A stretch of 64,000 nucleotides of DNA from Lepturacanthus savala. Its lineage: Eukaryota; Chordata; Actinopteri; Scombriformes; Trichiuridae. The translations under genes and the position numbers were made by a program. The stretch spans positions 7,990,501 to 8,054,500 of the forward strand of contig CM060467.1 in assembly GCA_030544235.1 (NCBI GenBank), written 5' to 3'. Numbering within the stretch: the stretch's first letter is position 1; every line of letters begins with the position of its first letter. Below the pieces are notes generated by a model that had not been told where the DNA came from, ran no database searches, and saw nothing but the letters and a program-made list of their open reading frames with translations. Below are positions 1 to 13,100 of the stretch, piece by piece.

Positions 1-293
1 AACAAAGGAGGATAAACTGTTGAGGTGCTTTCAAACATGTTTTGCTGCTCACTTTTATAATCAGTGAAAGGTGTGAAATGTATGTTAGAATAATTCCAAA
101 GTGATGCAGAAAACTGAGCTTCTTGTTAGGTGCGTCTATTAGCATACAGTGAGACAGCATATGGTCGGCCAGTCTATCATTACAAAAGGACACACATTTT
201 ATGTTCTCATTACACATCTCATCTAACTAATCTAAACTAATCCTTCCTCATCGACTCCACATCTGTGCTGCCCCCCTCCCCCCCCCCTTCCAG

Positions 294-3200
294 ATGTTCA
301 AGCAGATGCTGTCAGAGAAGCAAATCAAGTGGGAGTGCTACAAGAAGGAGGGATCAGAGAGAATGACGGAGCTGGCCGAGGTCTTCTCTGGCGTCAAACC
401 GTTGACCAGAGTGGAGAAAAACGGTGAGTTTCTGCTGTCGGGATGGATTAGGTGAAGAATTGCGCATGCAGCAAAGAAGTGGTGCTGAAGTGGCCACAGC
501 AGCTGCACTCTGCCTGGATTATTTCAGTCTCGGAAACAAATACTTAAATGAATTGAAGTTTGACCTGTGTCAAGACAGGGGAACACGGAATTCACAAAGC
601 ACACTCCCTGATTAAATTTCCATCAGTCAAGCTTATTTCTGCCCGTTGTAACTACCTCCTCTCAACACGTTTTTCTTAGCCACTACTTGAAAAACACTAT
701 GATAAAGTAGCGTCTCTGCTCAAATTAAATACCTGTATCAACCTTCACAGAGAACTTACAAGCCTGGTTCAGAGAAATCTCAAAGCAGATCGAATCATTG
801 AACTATGAAGACTCTACAGCTGCTGGGAGGAAGACGGTCCAGCTTATACAGGCTCTGGTTGAGGTGAGTGAGATAATGGTATTTCACTGAAAAAGCTGTT
901 CATCAGTGTAATTATTCAAAGCTAGAGGTGTTTTATTTAATAAAAAAAAACATGTTTTAAGCATAATTATTTTAAATTTCTGTGGGTTTTATGTATTGCA
1001 TTAGCTTCCTACATATACAGTAGATAACTAGAAAAGCATCAGTTATTCACGATTTTTGAAAAAAAAAATAGTTTATAACACTATAGAATCTGAAATAAAA
1101 TCAAATAAAATGTTTTTCTTGGTCTTCAGGTCCAGGAGTTCCACCAGTTGGAGTCTAACCTGCAGGTCTGCCAGTTCTTGGCTGACACCAGAAAGTTCCT
1201 GCACCAAATGATTCGCACCATCAACATCAAGGAAGAAGTCCTCATTACTATGCAGATAGTCGGGGACTTGTCGTATGCATGGCAGTTAATTGACAGGTAC
1301 CTGATCTTGGCTATACAGAGTGATTCCCTTGTGTGGTGTTATTTAAGTATTGGATGTTAACAAAAACCCACAAAAAATCAAAGATGAATATTTATTATTA
1401 TTAATACCACAATGCAATAATTGATTGTGTGACATGTCTTTCTACTTTAATGATAGTTTACAGCAGCAGTAATTGCATCTTTTATTTAACTCTGTAGTGC
1501 TTTTGTTTTATCTGTATAACAGATTTTCCACCATTTGTTTTTACTCACCATGTTTTCTCCCGCTCATGATTTATTCTGCAGCTTCACATCAATTATGCAG
1601 GAGAGCATCAGAATCAACCCATCCATGGTCACAAAACTGAGGGCTACATTTCTGAAGGTGAAGAATATTCATGCTAAATGCACACAAACACACACATGCA
1701 CACACACATGCATAACTTAGCCTTGGTATAGAGAATTCGTACTCGTGGTGTTAAAAGAATTCTAACTTGCTTTTGTGTGCGTGTGTGTGTACACAAACAC
1801 ACACACATAACTTAGCCTTAATGTCGAAAAGTCGTACCTGTGGTGTTGAAAGAATTCTGTTTTAACTTGCTTGCGTGTGTGTGTGCACGCGTGTGCATGT
1901 GTGTGTATAACCAGCTGGCGTCTGCATTGGATCTTCCATTGCTTCGTATCAACCAGGCCAACAGCGCTGACCTACTGAGTGTTTCACAGTTCTACTCAGG
2001 AGAATTGGTGGCTTATGTCCGGAAGGTACGTCATATAAAATGAGTTTGAACCTGAGATATTACAAAAAAAGCGTCTGTTTCTAGCTGTTGTGTTTTTAGC
2101 TTATAACTTTTATAAATGACTAAGCTCTGCATACTCTAAATTATTGTTGGTTAGCAGTAGTGCAACAGCTGCAGTCATGATTAATGTTTCTACAACCATC
2201 TCTTTGGCAGATTTACCCAAAAGTACTTAGCAGATGTGTACCTTAAGATACTATTGCCTTCTGTTCCTAGCAGCTGTAGACAAGATTAGCTTTTGAAGAC
2301 TAATCTTGACTCTTTTTTTTTTCTAACGCCTCAAACATTGATTGATGTTAATGCTCAGTTTGGGTATTTTATTTCGCATGTCCAGGTGTTGCAGATCATC
2401 CCAGAGAGTATGTTCACCTCTCTGGCTAAGATCATCAAGCTTCAGATCCATGACATCATTGAGGTACCCACAAGGCTGGACAAGGACAAGCTAAAAGACT
2501 ACTCCCAACTCAGGGCTCGCTATGAGGTAAAGCAACGGTTTAGTTTGAAATTAGGTTGTGCATGTATTCATAAGTCTTGTTCTGAATGTCATTGAAGTTT
2601 AAAGAAATCAGATTATTTTAAAAAACCCAAAGGAGATTCATGAGAAGAGAGGCCTGGGGTTGTTCTGTTTTGATGTGGACTAATTTATGCTAGACTGAGG
2701 CAATTATACAAGCTGTCGTATCGCAACATTTTTCAATCTCGCTCACAGCTTTTGATGTGAAAAACAAATTAGAAAAGAATGTTTGATACAGAAACAAATT
2801 GTGCCAGTAAAGCCTTATTTGAATTGCACTCATTTGAATTTGTCAGGCAGATATTGAATTGTTGAAGTCCAAATTTAATATTGTCAGGCATATCTGGAGT
2901 ATTAGTCAAATGACTTGAAATTAAATGCGCAGAGTTAAGCTTTTGAGTAGAAATTCAATTTGATTTTTTTTTTCAATTTAGATTGAGCTCTCCCAGATAT
3001 ACAATTTGGGATTTAAAAAAACAGAACAACAAACATTTAATCCAGCAGCATGAAAGAGCAATAAACTTCCCTGGGTTGTATTTTTCATCGTGTGCCCAAA
3101 ATCTTTCTGCTTCATGATTGCAGGTGGCTAAATTCACCCACGACATATCTATTTTCACTGAGGGCATCCTGATGATGAAGACCACCTTAGTTGGAATCAT

Positions 3201-6200
3201 TAAGGTAAGTGCTGTGATGAAGAGTTTGGGACTTTAAAAAAAGTTCTCTAGTTGTGGTGAAAGGACATAATACTGTTCAAGAAACAGTAACTGTACAGGA
3301 TTTGACTTTATTAACAAAATCTGTTGATTTAGGTGGATCCTAAGCAACTTTTGGAAGATGGCATCAGGAAGGAGCTGGTAAAGAGGGTGGCTTATGCTCT
3401 GCACAAAGGATTGATCTTCAACCCTAAAGCTAAGGTAAGGTCTGCTATGTTTATTGTAAGAGAGTGGGAGCCTGTGAGAGTCTAGGCTAACAAAACTGTG
3501 GAAAAATTAAAAGAAATGAAACTAGAATATTGTTTTTTTTTTTCATTATCTTAGCCCAGTGAGTTGATGCCCAAGTTAAAAGACATGGCGGCCACCATGG
3601 ACGGGTTCTACAGGTCGTTCGAGTACATCCAGGACTACGTCAGCATTTACGGCCTGAAGATCTGGCAGGAGGAGGTGTCCCGCATCATCAACTACAACGT
3701 GGAACAGGAATGCAACAGCTTCCTCAGGACTAAGGTCTGACTCGGTGCAGTATTACGCCCTTTTAGACTTTTCAGTCACATTCCTACGTAGCGCGCTGAA
3801 AAGGACTCAACTCTCCAGTTGTTGAGCTGATTGATTATTTCCTTGCTTCCAATTAGATCCAGGACTGGCAGAGTGTGCACCAGTCCACCCACATCCCCAT
3901 CCCCAAGTTCCCCTCCGTGGACGACTCTGCCACCTTCATCGGCCGTCTCTGCAGAGAGATCCTCCGAATCACTGATCCCAAGTACGCCTTTTTTTTATTT
4001 AACAGTGAAAGTGGAAAAGAGGAGTTATTGCAATCCTGAAAACAACCTCAGATCTAGGTTTGGTCCCATTTATAGCTGCCAAATCTTGAAGTAATTATAA
4101 GCTCTCTGAAAACAAAATATTGGTCCTCTCTACAGGGTCACATGCTACATTGACCAGCTGAACACCTGGTATGACCTGAAAAGCCACCAGGAAGTGACCA
4201 ACAACAGGCTTTTCTCTGAGATCCAGTACACCCTGGGTACATTTGGCCTTAATGGACTGGACCGCCTGCTCTGCTTCATGATTGTTAAGGAGCTGCAGGT
4301 ACGTAACCTAGAAAAAAGAGTTTCAGACTGGGTAGAGAAGTTCTCACTAAAATAAACATAATATAGTAAGTTTATCTTAACGTGTTTCTCGCAATCACCA
4401 GAACTTCCTGACGATGCTTCAGAAAACCATTCTGAGGGACAGGGTCGTGGTGGATGTCTTTAAAGTCATGCTGACCGCTGTCAGCCCAGTTCAGGGCATT
4501 GTGGGTAAGTACTTTTTGAGGAAAACTAATAACTTCCTATGATTTTTTCCCCTTTTAATATTCCTTTAGATTAATCACTGTTTCTTTTTGCAACAGTTAA
4601 TGCCAGCAAAGTTTATGCCACTGCTGTTGCCAAAACCCAGAAAATCTGGGGTGGGTACTTGGAGGCCATCATGAAGGTACTGGTCTATATTCTGTCATGT
4701 TTGCAAATAAAAGCATTCAAATAAATACCTTAAACTCAGATTTGAGGATAAACACAATGACATGAGAATAATTGTTTATTGTAGGTTGGTCAGATGCAGA
4801 TCCTCAGACAACAGATCGCCAATGAGCTGAACTACTCCTGCAAGTTTGACTCTAAACACCTGGCTGCTGCCCTAGAAAACCTCAACAAGTCAGTCTGAAC
4901 TCACCACAGAGTGCACACTTTTCTACAAATATTTCATATGTATTGTAAGCACTGAGAGGAGGGCATTTTTTTCTTTTCATTAGCATGAGAACATACTATA
5001 TATATAATGTTGCTTGTGTTTGGAGTTATTCTTCTGGCATTCTCATGTTCTTTTTTCCAGTATATTGACAGTTTTTTTTACAAATTCAAAGAATTTTTCA
5101 AACTAGTTTTCTTAGCTGATAATCATCCATATCTCTATTTCTAAGTTTAATCAATACACACTAATTCTATTCCTTTATGTCCACTTTTACTTGTGACCCT
5201 GCTAGGTCTCTGCTGGCGGACATTGAGGCCCATTACCAAGACCCGTCTCTGCCCTACCCTAAAGAGGACAACACTCTTCTGTATGAGATTGCTGCCTACC
5301 TGGAGGCTGCTGGCATTCACAACCCGCTCAACAAGGTCTGGGAGTTTTGGGTTTAACTACCCACATAACGATTTAACCTTGTTCTGATCTTACATTCTAC
5401 TTGTTGTGATTATTACCTGCTGTTCAATATATATAGTGATGGATGTTCCAATCGTTTTTTTCTATTTATGCCTCAGATCTACATCACCACGAAGCGCCTC
5501 CCTTACTTTCCTATCGTCAACTTTCTGTTTATTATTGCTCAGCTGCCTAAAATTCAGTACAGCAAAAACCAAGGCAAGTTGTGTTTTTCATATTTTTTCC
5601 TTTATTATACGTACTGTAGTTGTTGCATGGATGGTGTTACTGGAAAAATTTAGGAAAATCTGGAAGTTTGATGTTTATAGATGTGAGGGTAGGTCTCACT
5701 TTTAGCTGGGACTTTGGTGTCCACATTGTATATTGCTCATTGTGGTCTTCTGTATCTCTTGATATTTAAATAAGGTTTTTAATTAGACTGGCTACTTACC
5801 AAATTCAGTCAGCAGACACAGCAGTGTTCTTCTATAAAGCCACCACTCGGACCGGAAACATTGAGGGAACATGGTTCTTTGTATAAATGTTCTAAATGTG
5901 GTTGATGTTTCAGACAGCGTGCCAGACTTCGTGCATGGCTGCTTCCACATGTCTGACATGTTGTGTTTACTCAGGAATGACCTGCAGGAAAGCCACAGAC
6001 CCAGTCGACTGGCCTCCATTAGTTCTGGGCATGCTCACCCTGCTCAAGCAGTTCCACTCCAGATACACACAACAGTTCCTGGCTCTCATTGGTCAGTTCA
6101 TCCGCTCCATCATGGAGCAGTGCACAAGGTAACCAAGACAGACAGGGAATTAGACTTAGGAATCAATGATGAAATGATACATTAAACCCATTAAAATAAT

Positions 6201-7113
6201 AGCCTAAGTCATTTTTTCAAGATTTTGGGAAAACACAAAAAAAGTTGCCCTTTTCACCAATTTCCCCATTCTCCTTTGCCTTTTTTATGGAATGCAACTC
6301 CAAAATCCAGTTTTAACATTTTTTTTTTAAACCTGAGATATGGCAAATTTTAAATGATGTGATGACTCTCAACAGGCATCAACATGTTTAATGGATTGAA
6401 GATCCTGGAACTTCCTTTCTTTATTTATATTTGGCTACATATGTATTAAATTTATTGATATACACAGCACTTTGTATTAAACCTTTATCACTCACCAGTA
6501 GAAACTGATTCCAGAATCATGTTTAGAGCTTCTTCTGCACTATAGATTCTTGCTTTTAGCAGTCGCTACCATGGAAGCTTGTTAAATTTCCCAAGTTTGT
6601 CCTGACTTGGGCAAAAATCTTTGACTTAGGCAAAAAATAAAATGGCCTAAGTAAATGGCCATTGTCCTATAGGGAATATAGAGTATGATCCTTTTAACCT
6701 ATAATAGTGTGACAATATAAAAGACTTTTTTGATGTTTTTGAGAATTGTTTGCTTGATCTGAATACTAATTATTGTATTTAAGGCTTTAAAATTAACATC
6801 CAGTTTCCATTTAACCTCATTATAGTCAGAAGATCCCTGACATGCCCTCTGATGTAGTGGGAGCGCTGATGTTCATGGAAGACTATGTGAAGTACACAAA
6901 ACTGTCACGCAAGGTAGGACAACTTCCAGTAGTGTTCAGCAGTGGTTGTTTCTGGATGTTTCATTTCTGGTTTTTCTAACTAAATAATATGTCATCCATT
7001 ATTCATAGACCTGCTTTTAATGATTGTAATGTGTTTTTCCTCTTCATTTTCTAAAGGTTGCCGAAGCCCATGTGCCCAGTTTCATCTTTGATGAGTTCAG
7101 AACTGTACTGTGA
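294..7113 (+). CDS. washc5: WASH complex subunit strumpellin, C-terminal part (19 exons; 5' part lies outside the window)
   Basis: Strumpellin is a large helical scaffold of the WASH complex, which activates Arp2/3 on endosomes for cargo sorting. Coding exons: 294-423, 751-863, 1130-1296, 1582-1657, 1915-2025, 2386-2526, 3124-3204, 3333-3434, 3555-3734, 3857-3981, 4136-4298, 4402-4504, 4597-4676, 4785-4888, 5206-5335, 5477-5573, 5975-6128, 6826-6913, 7057-7113. All phases join in frame and give 733 residues to a TGA at 7111; the human protein has about 1159. Stretches recalled as near-identical to human include TMQIVGDLSYAWQLID, NYNVEQECNSFLRTK and the C-terminus FIFDEFRTVL. There is no catalytic motif, as expected. 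All introns are GT-AG except 5574-5974, which starts with GC. The window begins inside an upstream intron, so the start codon and promoter are missing. Family identity is very secure. Confidence 0.97.
1677..1912 (+). repeat. Two-copy tandem duplication with CA/GT tracts next to a washc5 acceptor
   Basis: A unit of about 110 bp containing CATAACTTAGCCTT, a CGTACYYGTGGTGTT block and AGAATTCT is present twice in a row (about 1700-1795 and 1808-1900). The copies are separated and bordered by alternating CA and GT runs. The second copy ends in the GT-rich tract that directly precedes the acceptor of the exon at 1915. Confidence 0.7.
6188..6725. repeat. Unclassified dispersed repeat, copy 1 (washc5 intron)
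   Basis: This intronic block shares a long diverged alignment with 28560-29370. Common blocks include TTTTGGGAAAACACAAAAAA, GATCCTGGA, TTTATATTTGGCTACATAT, AATCATGTTTAGA, GACTTAGG and CCTATAGGG. The ends hold short imperfect inverted copies of a GCCTAAGT-type motif, which hints at a non-autonomous DNA transposon. I do not recognise the family. Confidence 0.6.
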
Positions 7114-7340
7114 AGATCAGGAAGAAACATTTCACCAGAAAAATTAACATTTTTGTCGCCTTTTGAATTGTTTACTTACACATTAACATTGTTTCGACAA
7201 TTGATGTCTTAATGCACTAATAATAGATTGTACATAGATATAAAAATGTAATTGCCTTTTGACACGACTTGTCAACTACGTATTACTTTGTCATTTCCAA
7301 ATGTAATTCATGAATAAACACAAATGCTTTTAATGTGTTT
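7114..7340 (+). other. washc5: washc5 3' UTR and polyadenylation signal
   Basis: A short AT-rich 3' UTR follows the washc5 stop codon. It contains a canonical AATAAA at 7313-7318, so cleavage should fall at about 7330-7340. The degenerate nsmce2-derived block starts right after this point. Confidence 0.75.
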
Positions 7341-9401
7341 TGCGTCTCCTGAGCTGCAAAATCACCAGAAAGTTGTGGCCTTCAAGGCAAATATCAAAAA
7401 CTCTCAACCAAGGTAAAACCTGCTTGACTTAACCTGAAATTTATGCACTGTGTAGGATGTTTAGCCAAGGGGAAAGAAATTACTGGATATGTTGCCTTTT
7501 CTGGATAATTAGCTTCATGTTAAACACACTTCTCACTTTAAATACTAGTTATTATATTTACCTGTCGCCCTTAGCTGTTATTTTCTGCTTTTTAATTGTT
7601 GTTATTACAGCGGATGGAAAAACAAACTTGCTTTTTATGTTCCCTGCAGACAAGTGAAATATGGTTTGTCACGATCTCTCGACCAAAAGAAAAGCTCAAA
7701 ATAGTTATGGTTTATTAAACAAGCAAAAATATTCAAAGTAACAAAATGATGCAAACCACAAAGGATTGGAGGTCCAGCCAAACCACAGAAAAGGAGGAAA
7801 AGATTGGGCCAACTCAGAATGGGGCAAGAGAATAACAACTAAACCAAAAACTAAATTACCACGGGCTCTGGCTCAACGTAAAGGAACAACAATTTAAAAG
7901 TAAAACAGAACTTTACCCTGAGGAACACCAGCCTCCCTGATGTGCTATGAGAAATATTATAGCGAATCCCCCTCCGGACTCCTCTATTAAACACATGCAG
8001 GCAAATTGGGCTCAGGTGGCCCTGCTCAGGTAATTAAAGAAAGTAAAAGAGGGAGGAAGCAGGCTGGTCACACAATGTCCCCATTATGGTGAATAAAAGA
8101 AGTGCAATGGGTGTTATTCAATCCATGAAAGCATGAAAACATGTCATCATGTTTGCTGTTGACATACCTGACCTCCACGTTGTAAATCTGCAAGAGGAGT
8201 GATGAGCACATTCAGTTTGAATTACACCTCTGATTAATAAAAAATGATATAATTGGGGTCAGTGAGAGATGCAGGAGTCAGATAACATGGTAGTAAATGT
8301 TATTTTGTCCCTAAGGTTAGGTGATATTGTGCAGTGAAAAATGTGAACTTTGTAAATTAGTGTTATCACTTCATGTTCATAAATAAGGGATACTTTTGAA
8401 GCTTGTATCTTCCTCTTAAAAGCTGAGAAGAAAATTCACAACCCTATGTGCTGTACTATCACCTGGAGAGTTTTAGATGTGCATGTGGAGTTTGTTTTTT
8501 CCTTAAATACCCTGAGTACAGGATGACCTTTGAGTTATTCTATAGTTGTAGCTGTGCTGGTACAACAACAGATATTATGAACTAAAGGTGTGGGCTGAAA
8601 ATGGGAAGACTGCTATGTGTGCATGTTTGTGTGTGTACATGTAAGTAACCGAACATGTAATATCTTAAGCCTATGTAATGATTTAAGCTCATTAACATCT
8701 GATGATAATCTCTGAATCTATTATTAGCCTAAATGGTGGTATATATGAATATAAATTATGAAAACTTTACTATCCACAATATAAAAATGTGCCTTTTACT
8801 ATAAGACTTGCCACAAAAACATAAATAGAAATAAAATGGATGCATGTTGAGAACAAAACACAAGATACTTGCATAACATAAACCTTTTACTATGTTGTAA
8901 AAGGACAATTCACACTGTACGAGTAAAATAAAAATTTAACAGCAGCAAAAGCTCCGGGGCACCACCCGGAATCATAATCTTAAATTTGAATCTCAGCTTC
9001 ATCCATTACCTTAACAGCACATGGAACAAAGGCTGTCTTGTAGATATTTTTATTATCCATCAGTAGTGTGTAACATCCCCCTGAGGGTAAAAGTTCAAAT
9101 TCACAATGAAGAGAATGAGAGGGGTCATATTAATTGTGTTTGCTTTACTTCTTGAGAGATTTTCATACATGCTACTCAGGTGCTGCTGTGGCTTCAGTAT
9201 AACTTTGGAGGCCATGTTCAATTTTCTGCAGTTTCTCCTTTCATTATTCAAGTGACTGTATGACACGATCATGTTAAAAATAATACGCATATTTCTGTTT
9301 TGCATCAACATGCCGTCATCCAAGTCTGTGTCCTTTTCTGCTGCATATTTTCTTGCCAACGCTCCATTTCATCTTTTATGTATGTATGTGGCTGTCATAG
9401 T
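7341..9401 (+). pseudogene. Partial, decayed duplicate of nsmce2 (3' part of one exon plus the following intron)
   Basis: Three blocks match nsmce2 in order. 7341-7620 matches the 3' part of the exon ending at 11508 and the start of its intron; 8455-8812 matches 12205-12590; 9295-9401 matches 12590-12690, up to the intron end. The exon piece still reads LQNHQKVVAFKANIKNS, where nsmce2 has LQDHQKVVAFKESIKNS. A net 2-bp deletion just before the donor breaks the frame, and no other exon is present. The copies differ by insertions or deletions of several hundred bases (7.63-8.45 kb and 8.81-9.30 kb here, 11.73-12.20 kb in the gene). It should be non-functional. Confidence 0.8.
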
Positions 9402-9667
9402 CGTACATTATTTCTGTAATCCCAGTTATCTGTCACTTAATTGTGGCGTTCAAATGTCACAAGTCTTGATTTCATAATTTCCTACAGGACATAAAGGGGT
9501 CATATGATACCTTAGCTACCTTAGCTAATTCCAGTATAGGCGAGAAGGTCACCTGAGATATTATTAAATTCAACCCTCCAGAATAGATAAACACACTACT
9601 GGACTATGTACTATGTATATTGTTTTTTTTAATTAACTTTGTTTTGTTTCTGCTAAAGCGTCTGTTT

Positions 9668-9760
9668 CACAGCCCAGTAGGTGGCGCTAACGCTCCGATA
9701 AACTGGTTTACCATCCGCCATTAAACCGGAAGAAGAAGAAGAAGAACAAGATGGCGGGAG
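9668..9760 (+). promoter_or_regulatory. Putative nsmce2 promoter: CTCF-like core followed by YY1-like motif
   Basis: CCAGTAGGTGGCGCT at 9674-9688 matches the CTCF core. It is followed by a CCGCCATTAAACCGG stretch, a GAA-triplet run and AAGATGGCGGG at about 9749, a YY1-type motif typical of TATA-less promoters. The block lies 350-430 bp upstream of the nsmce2 start codon. An ATG inside the YY1 motif would open a 15-codon upstream reading frame (9751-9798) if transcription starts before it. The motifs are seen; promoter function is inferred. Confidence 0.5.
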
Positions 9761-10108
9761 TGGAAGTTCTCGCTGCGTTCAGGTTCAGGCGATGTTGAGT
9801 GAAATTTGTCAAAAACGATTTTCAGGACTGAAGAGATTGAAAGGGTGGAGGAGTTTGTTTCCGTGGCCGTCCTAGGGACAACGCTAGCTTGATGCTAACG
9901 TTATGAACTTTGACCTGTGACTGTTAAAAGCTGTACGCGTTATCGGATTCTTGGATGTATAAACTTTGATACCGATACGGTGCTTCCTGTTCCCAGAGGT
10001 TATTGAAGTTATAAGGAATATACTTTGTGGCTGGTAGGCTGCGAATATTACGACCAGCAGGAAAAATTATATTTCCCAACCTATTTGTTACGTTTGTAAC
10101 GTGAAGAC

Positions 10109-13100
10109 ATGTCGATGAGCGCCGTTCACAGCACTTTATCCAGCCTGAAGCAGTGCCAGGCTGACATCGGGACAGGCATGGACATAGTGACAGATGTGGC
10201 TATGGATCTGGTGGAAGCTCAGGGTAAAATAATAATAAAACAGTTTCAATAAGCTGGGCGACAACACTACTATACACACATGGGCTTAATGTTGATACAT
10301 TTGGAGCTGCTTTTGCAAATACTGCACTTTTACATTTCGAATGCATTGAATGATGAGTTAATTTTTGCACCACTATGTGTGTGGTGCCTTTATTATATAC
10401 CTATACCTATTATATACCTTTATTTGCTGGCAACTGCTTCCTAGAAGACTCAAACTCTTCCCCTGTGCCATCAGACTCCTAAACAGCTGAGTCTGCAACA
10501 ACTAGAACTTAAATTACTTAACTACCTCATACAGCTGTGACTGTGCCAAGAACACATACACCTTATTACTCACTTTTTGCACTATTCATACTACTCATTC
10601 CTTGCACATTATTTGTAAATATCTGTACATAATCTGTCTACATATAGTTTGTGTTCTATGTTACATGTGCGTTATTTTATTCTATTTTATCTTAACTTAA
10701 ATACTTTATTACTATGTTTTTTATTCTTATTGATATGACATTCATGTGGACAGCATGTACGCATTTCATTGTACAGAGAAACTTGTTTCTACACTGCACA
10801 TGACAATAAACATTTTGAATCTTTTCTGTTACAGATGGAGAGATGAACCCTGCCATCAAAGAGATGGAGGCCATGGTTCTGGAGTGTGCCATGCTGGACA
10901 GAGAGATCAACTACTTTGTTGATGTTGTGAAACAAGTTGCATCAGAGGTGCATAGTCTAAACACAAATTGGGGAAAAAAGTGTGTGTGCGTGTGTGTGCA
11001 CATCTATGTAGATAGAGTGTATTTATGATTAGTTTAAAGTTGTCTTTATTGAAAAAACAGTGTTTTTCTACAGGTCTAAATAGGTTTTTTGGGGCCATAA
11101 AAGCATGTTTTTTTTTATACAAAAGGCCACCAAAATTAAAATATTTAACTAGGACAACATCCCCTTTAAATGAACCAGCCATCCTCAAGATGTTGGCAGA
11201 AGGGCTTCAACTAATGAAAATGACATAAAGATGAGGCCATTCAGTGGCCTTAGCAGCTGTTGCTGAGCTATGCATAGAGGCAACAATGAAGTTGACTGTA
11301 CTTTTAAAAGGTCAAGGAAATTTTCATACTTAACTGTACTCTAACTTTCTGTAGGTTTCTACACAGCAGCCAGAGGCCATATTCAGCCTGTCTGCAAAAG
11401 TAAAGGAGCAGTTCACTGAGAGAATAGCCAGCCTCTCTGACACTGAGCTGCAGGATCACCAGAAAGTAGTTGCCTTCAAGGAAAGTATCAAGAACTCTCT
11501 TGACCAAGGTAAAGCCCCTGGAGGTTAACTGACTTATAATAGTCTATGGTAATAGCTCGAAGGGGGGATGTTTAGCCAAGGAGAGAGAGAGACATTACTG
11601 GATGTGTCCCCATTTTTCTGAATAATTAGCTTCATTTTAAACACACTTCTTAGTTTGTTTACCTGTCACCCTGTAGCTGTTATTTTCCTGCTTTTTCATT
11701 GTTATCATTAGACCAATAAACCTATTGGTTGTACTGTTACACTGTCACCTTTTTTTTAAACTTATTTTTTATTATTTTTTCCAGCGACAATCATTCAAAA
11801 TTTACACTTTTCTTGATCCAGCTGTAGATAACAATTGTACACTTTATATCCAAATTAAGGTTACAAATAAAAGAAACAAACAACCGGAAACAAAACAAAA
11901 CAGAAAGAAATATCCCTATTGAATATATTAAATACATTGTATCAAATATACACTTTCAAACATACATATATATACCAGCACGTCCATAATAATCAATTGG
12001 TCCCAGCTCAAATTGTCCGGTCCATAGCATGATCCAAACACTAATAGTACAGAGCCCAGCAAATTGCAGGGTGCTGTGCGGATTATGTATAAATAGGTGG
12101 CAAGGGAGGGAAGCCATACAATTGTATTGTATTAATAGAGATACCACAGGGCTCCACCGCTTAGTAAAGATGGGCTTTGGGATCCTTAATAAATATGTAA
12201 TATGCTACCTGGAGAGTTTCAGAGGTAGGATGTGGAGTTTGTTTTTTCTTTGAATACCATGAGTGAGTACAGGATGACCTTTGAGTTATTCTATTGTAGC
12301 TGTGCTGAGACAACAACAATACATATTGTGAACTTTAGGTGTGGGCTAAAAATGGGAAGATTGCTATGTGTGTGTGTGTGTGAGTGTGAGGGAATTCTGT
12401 GTACCTGAGTAGGTGAGGCTTGTTTACACATAGATAACCAAACATCTGCTGGTGTAATATCTTAAGCCTATTTAATCATTTAAGCTTTTGATAACATCTG
12501 ACAATAATCTCTGACTCCATTACTAGCCTAGGTGGTGGTATATATGAATACTATATTATCCATGATGAGAAAATGCACTTTTTACCATAAGACATGCATC
12601 GATATGGCTTCATCCAAGTCCATGTGTTTGCCAGCTGCATATCATCTTGTCGACACTCCAGTTCATCTTTGTATGTATGTTGTGTTTTCAGCCAACCAAG
12701 AGTCAGCAGAGGGCATGGAGGAGCTTGATGAGGACATTGCTGTTTCACAGAGTCATGTCAACTTCACCTGCCCACTCACACAGGTACACTACTCCAGCCT
12801 GCACATGTTATAATTTACTTTAGGGCAATGCCTTTTGTCACAGATTAATGTTTCACTCCTTGTTGTTATTTTAATACTTCATTTTTTTTAATAAATGACA
12901 ATAATACACAGTAAAACATAGCAAAGGTCTCTATTAGCACCTATACTGAGGTGTGATTTTTTTTTTTTTTTATAACACATGTGTCTGCATTCAAGGTGGA
13001 AATGGTAGCCCCGGTGAAGAATAAGAAGTGTAACCACCACTACGATGAAGGAGCCATACTGGGTTTGATCAAAGCAAAACACAGCCAGAAAAAGAAATGC

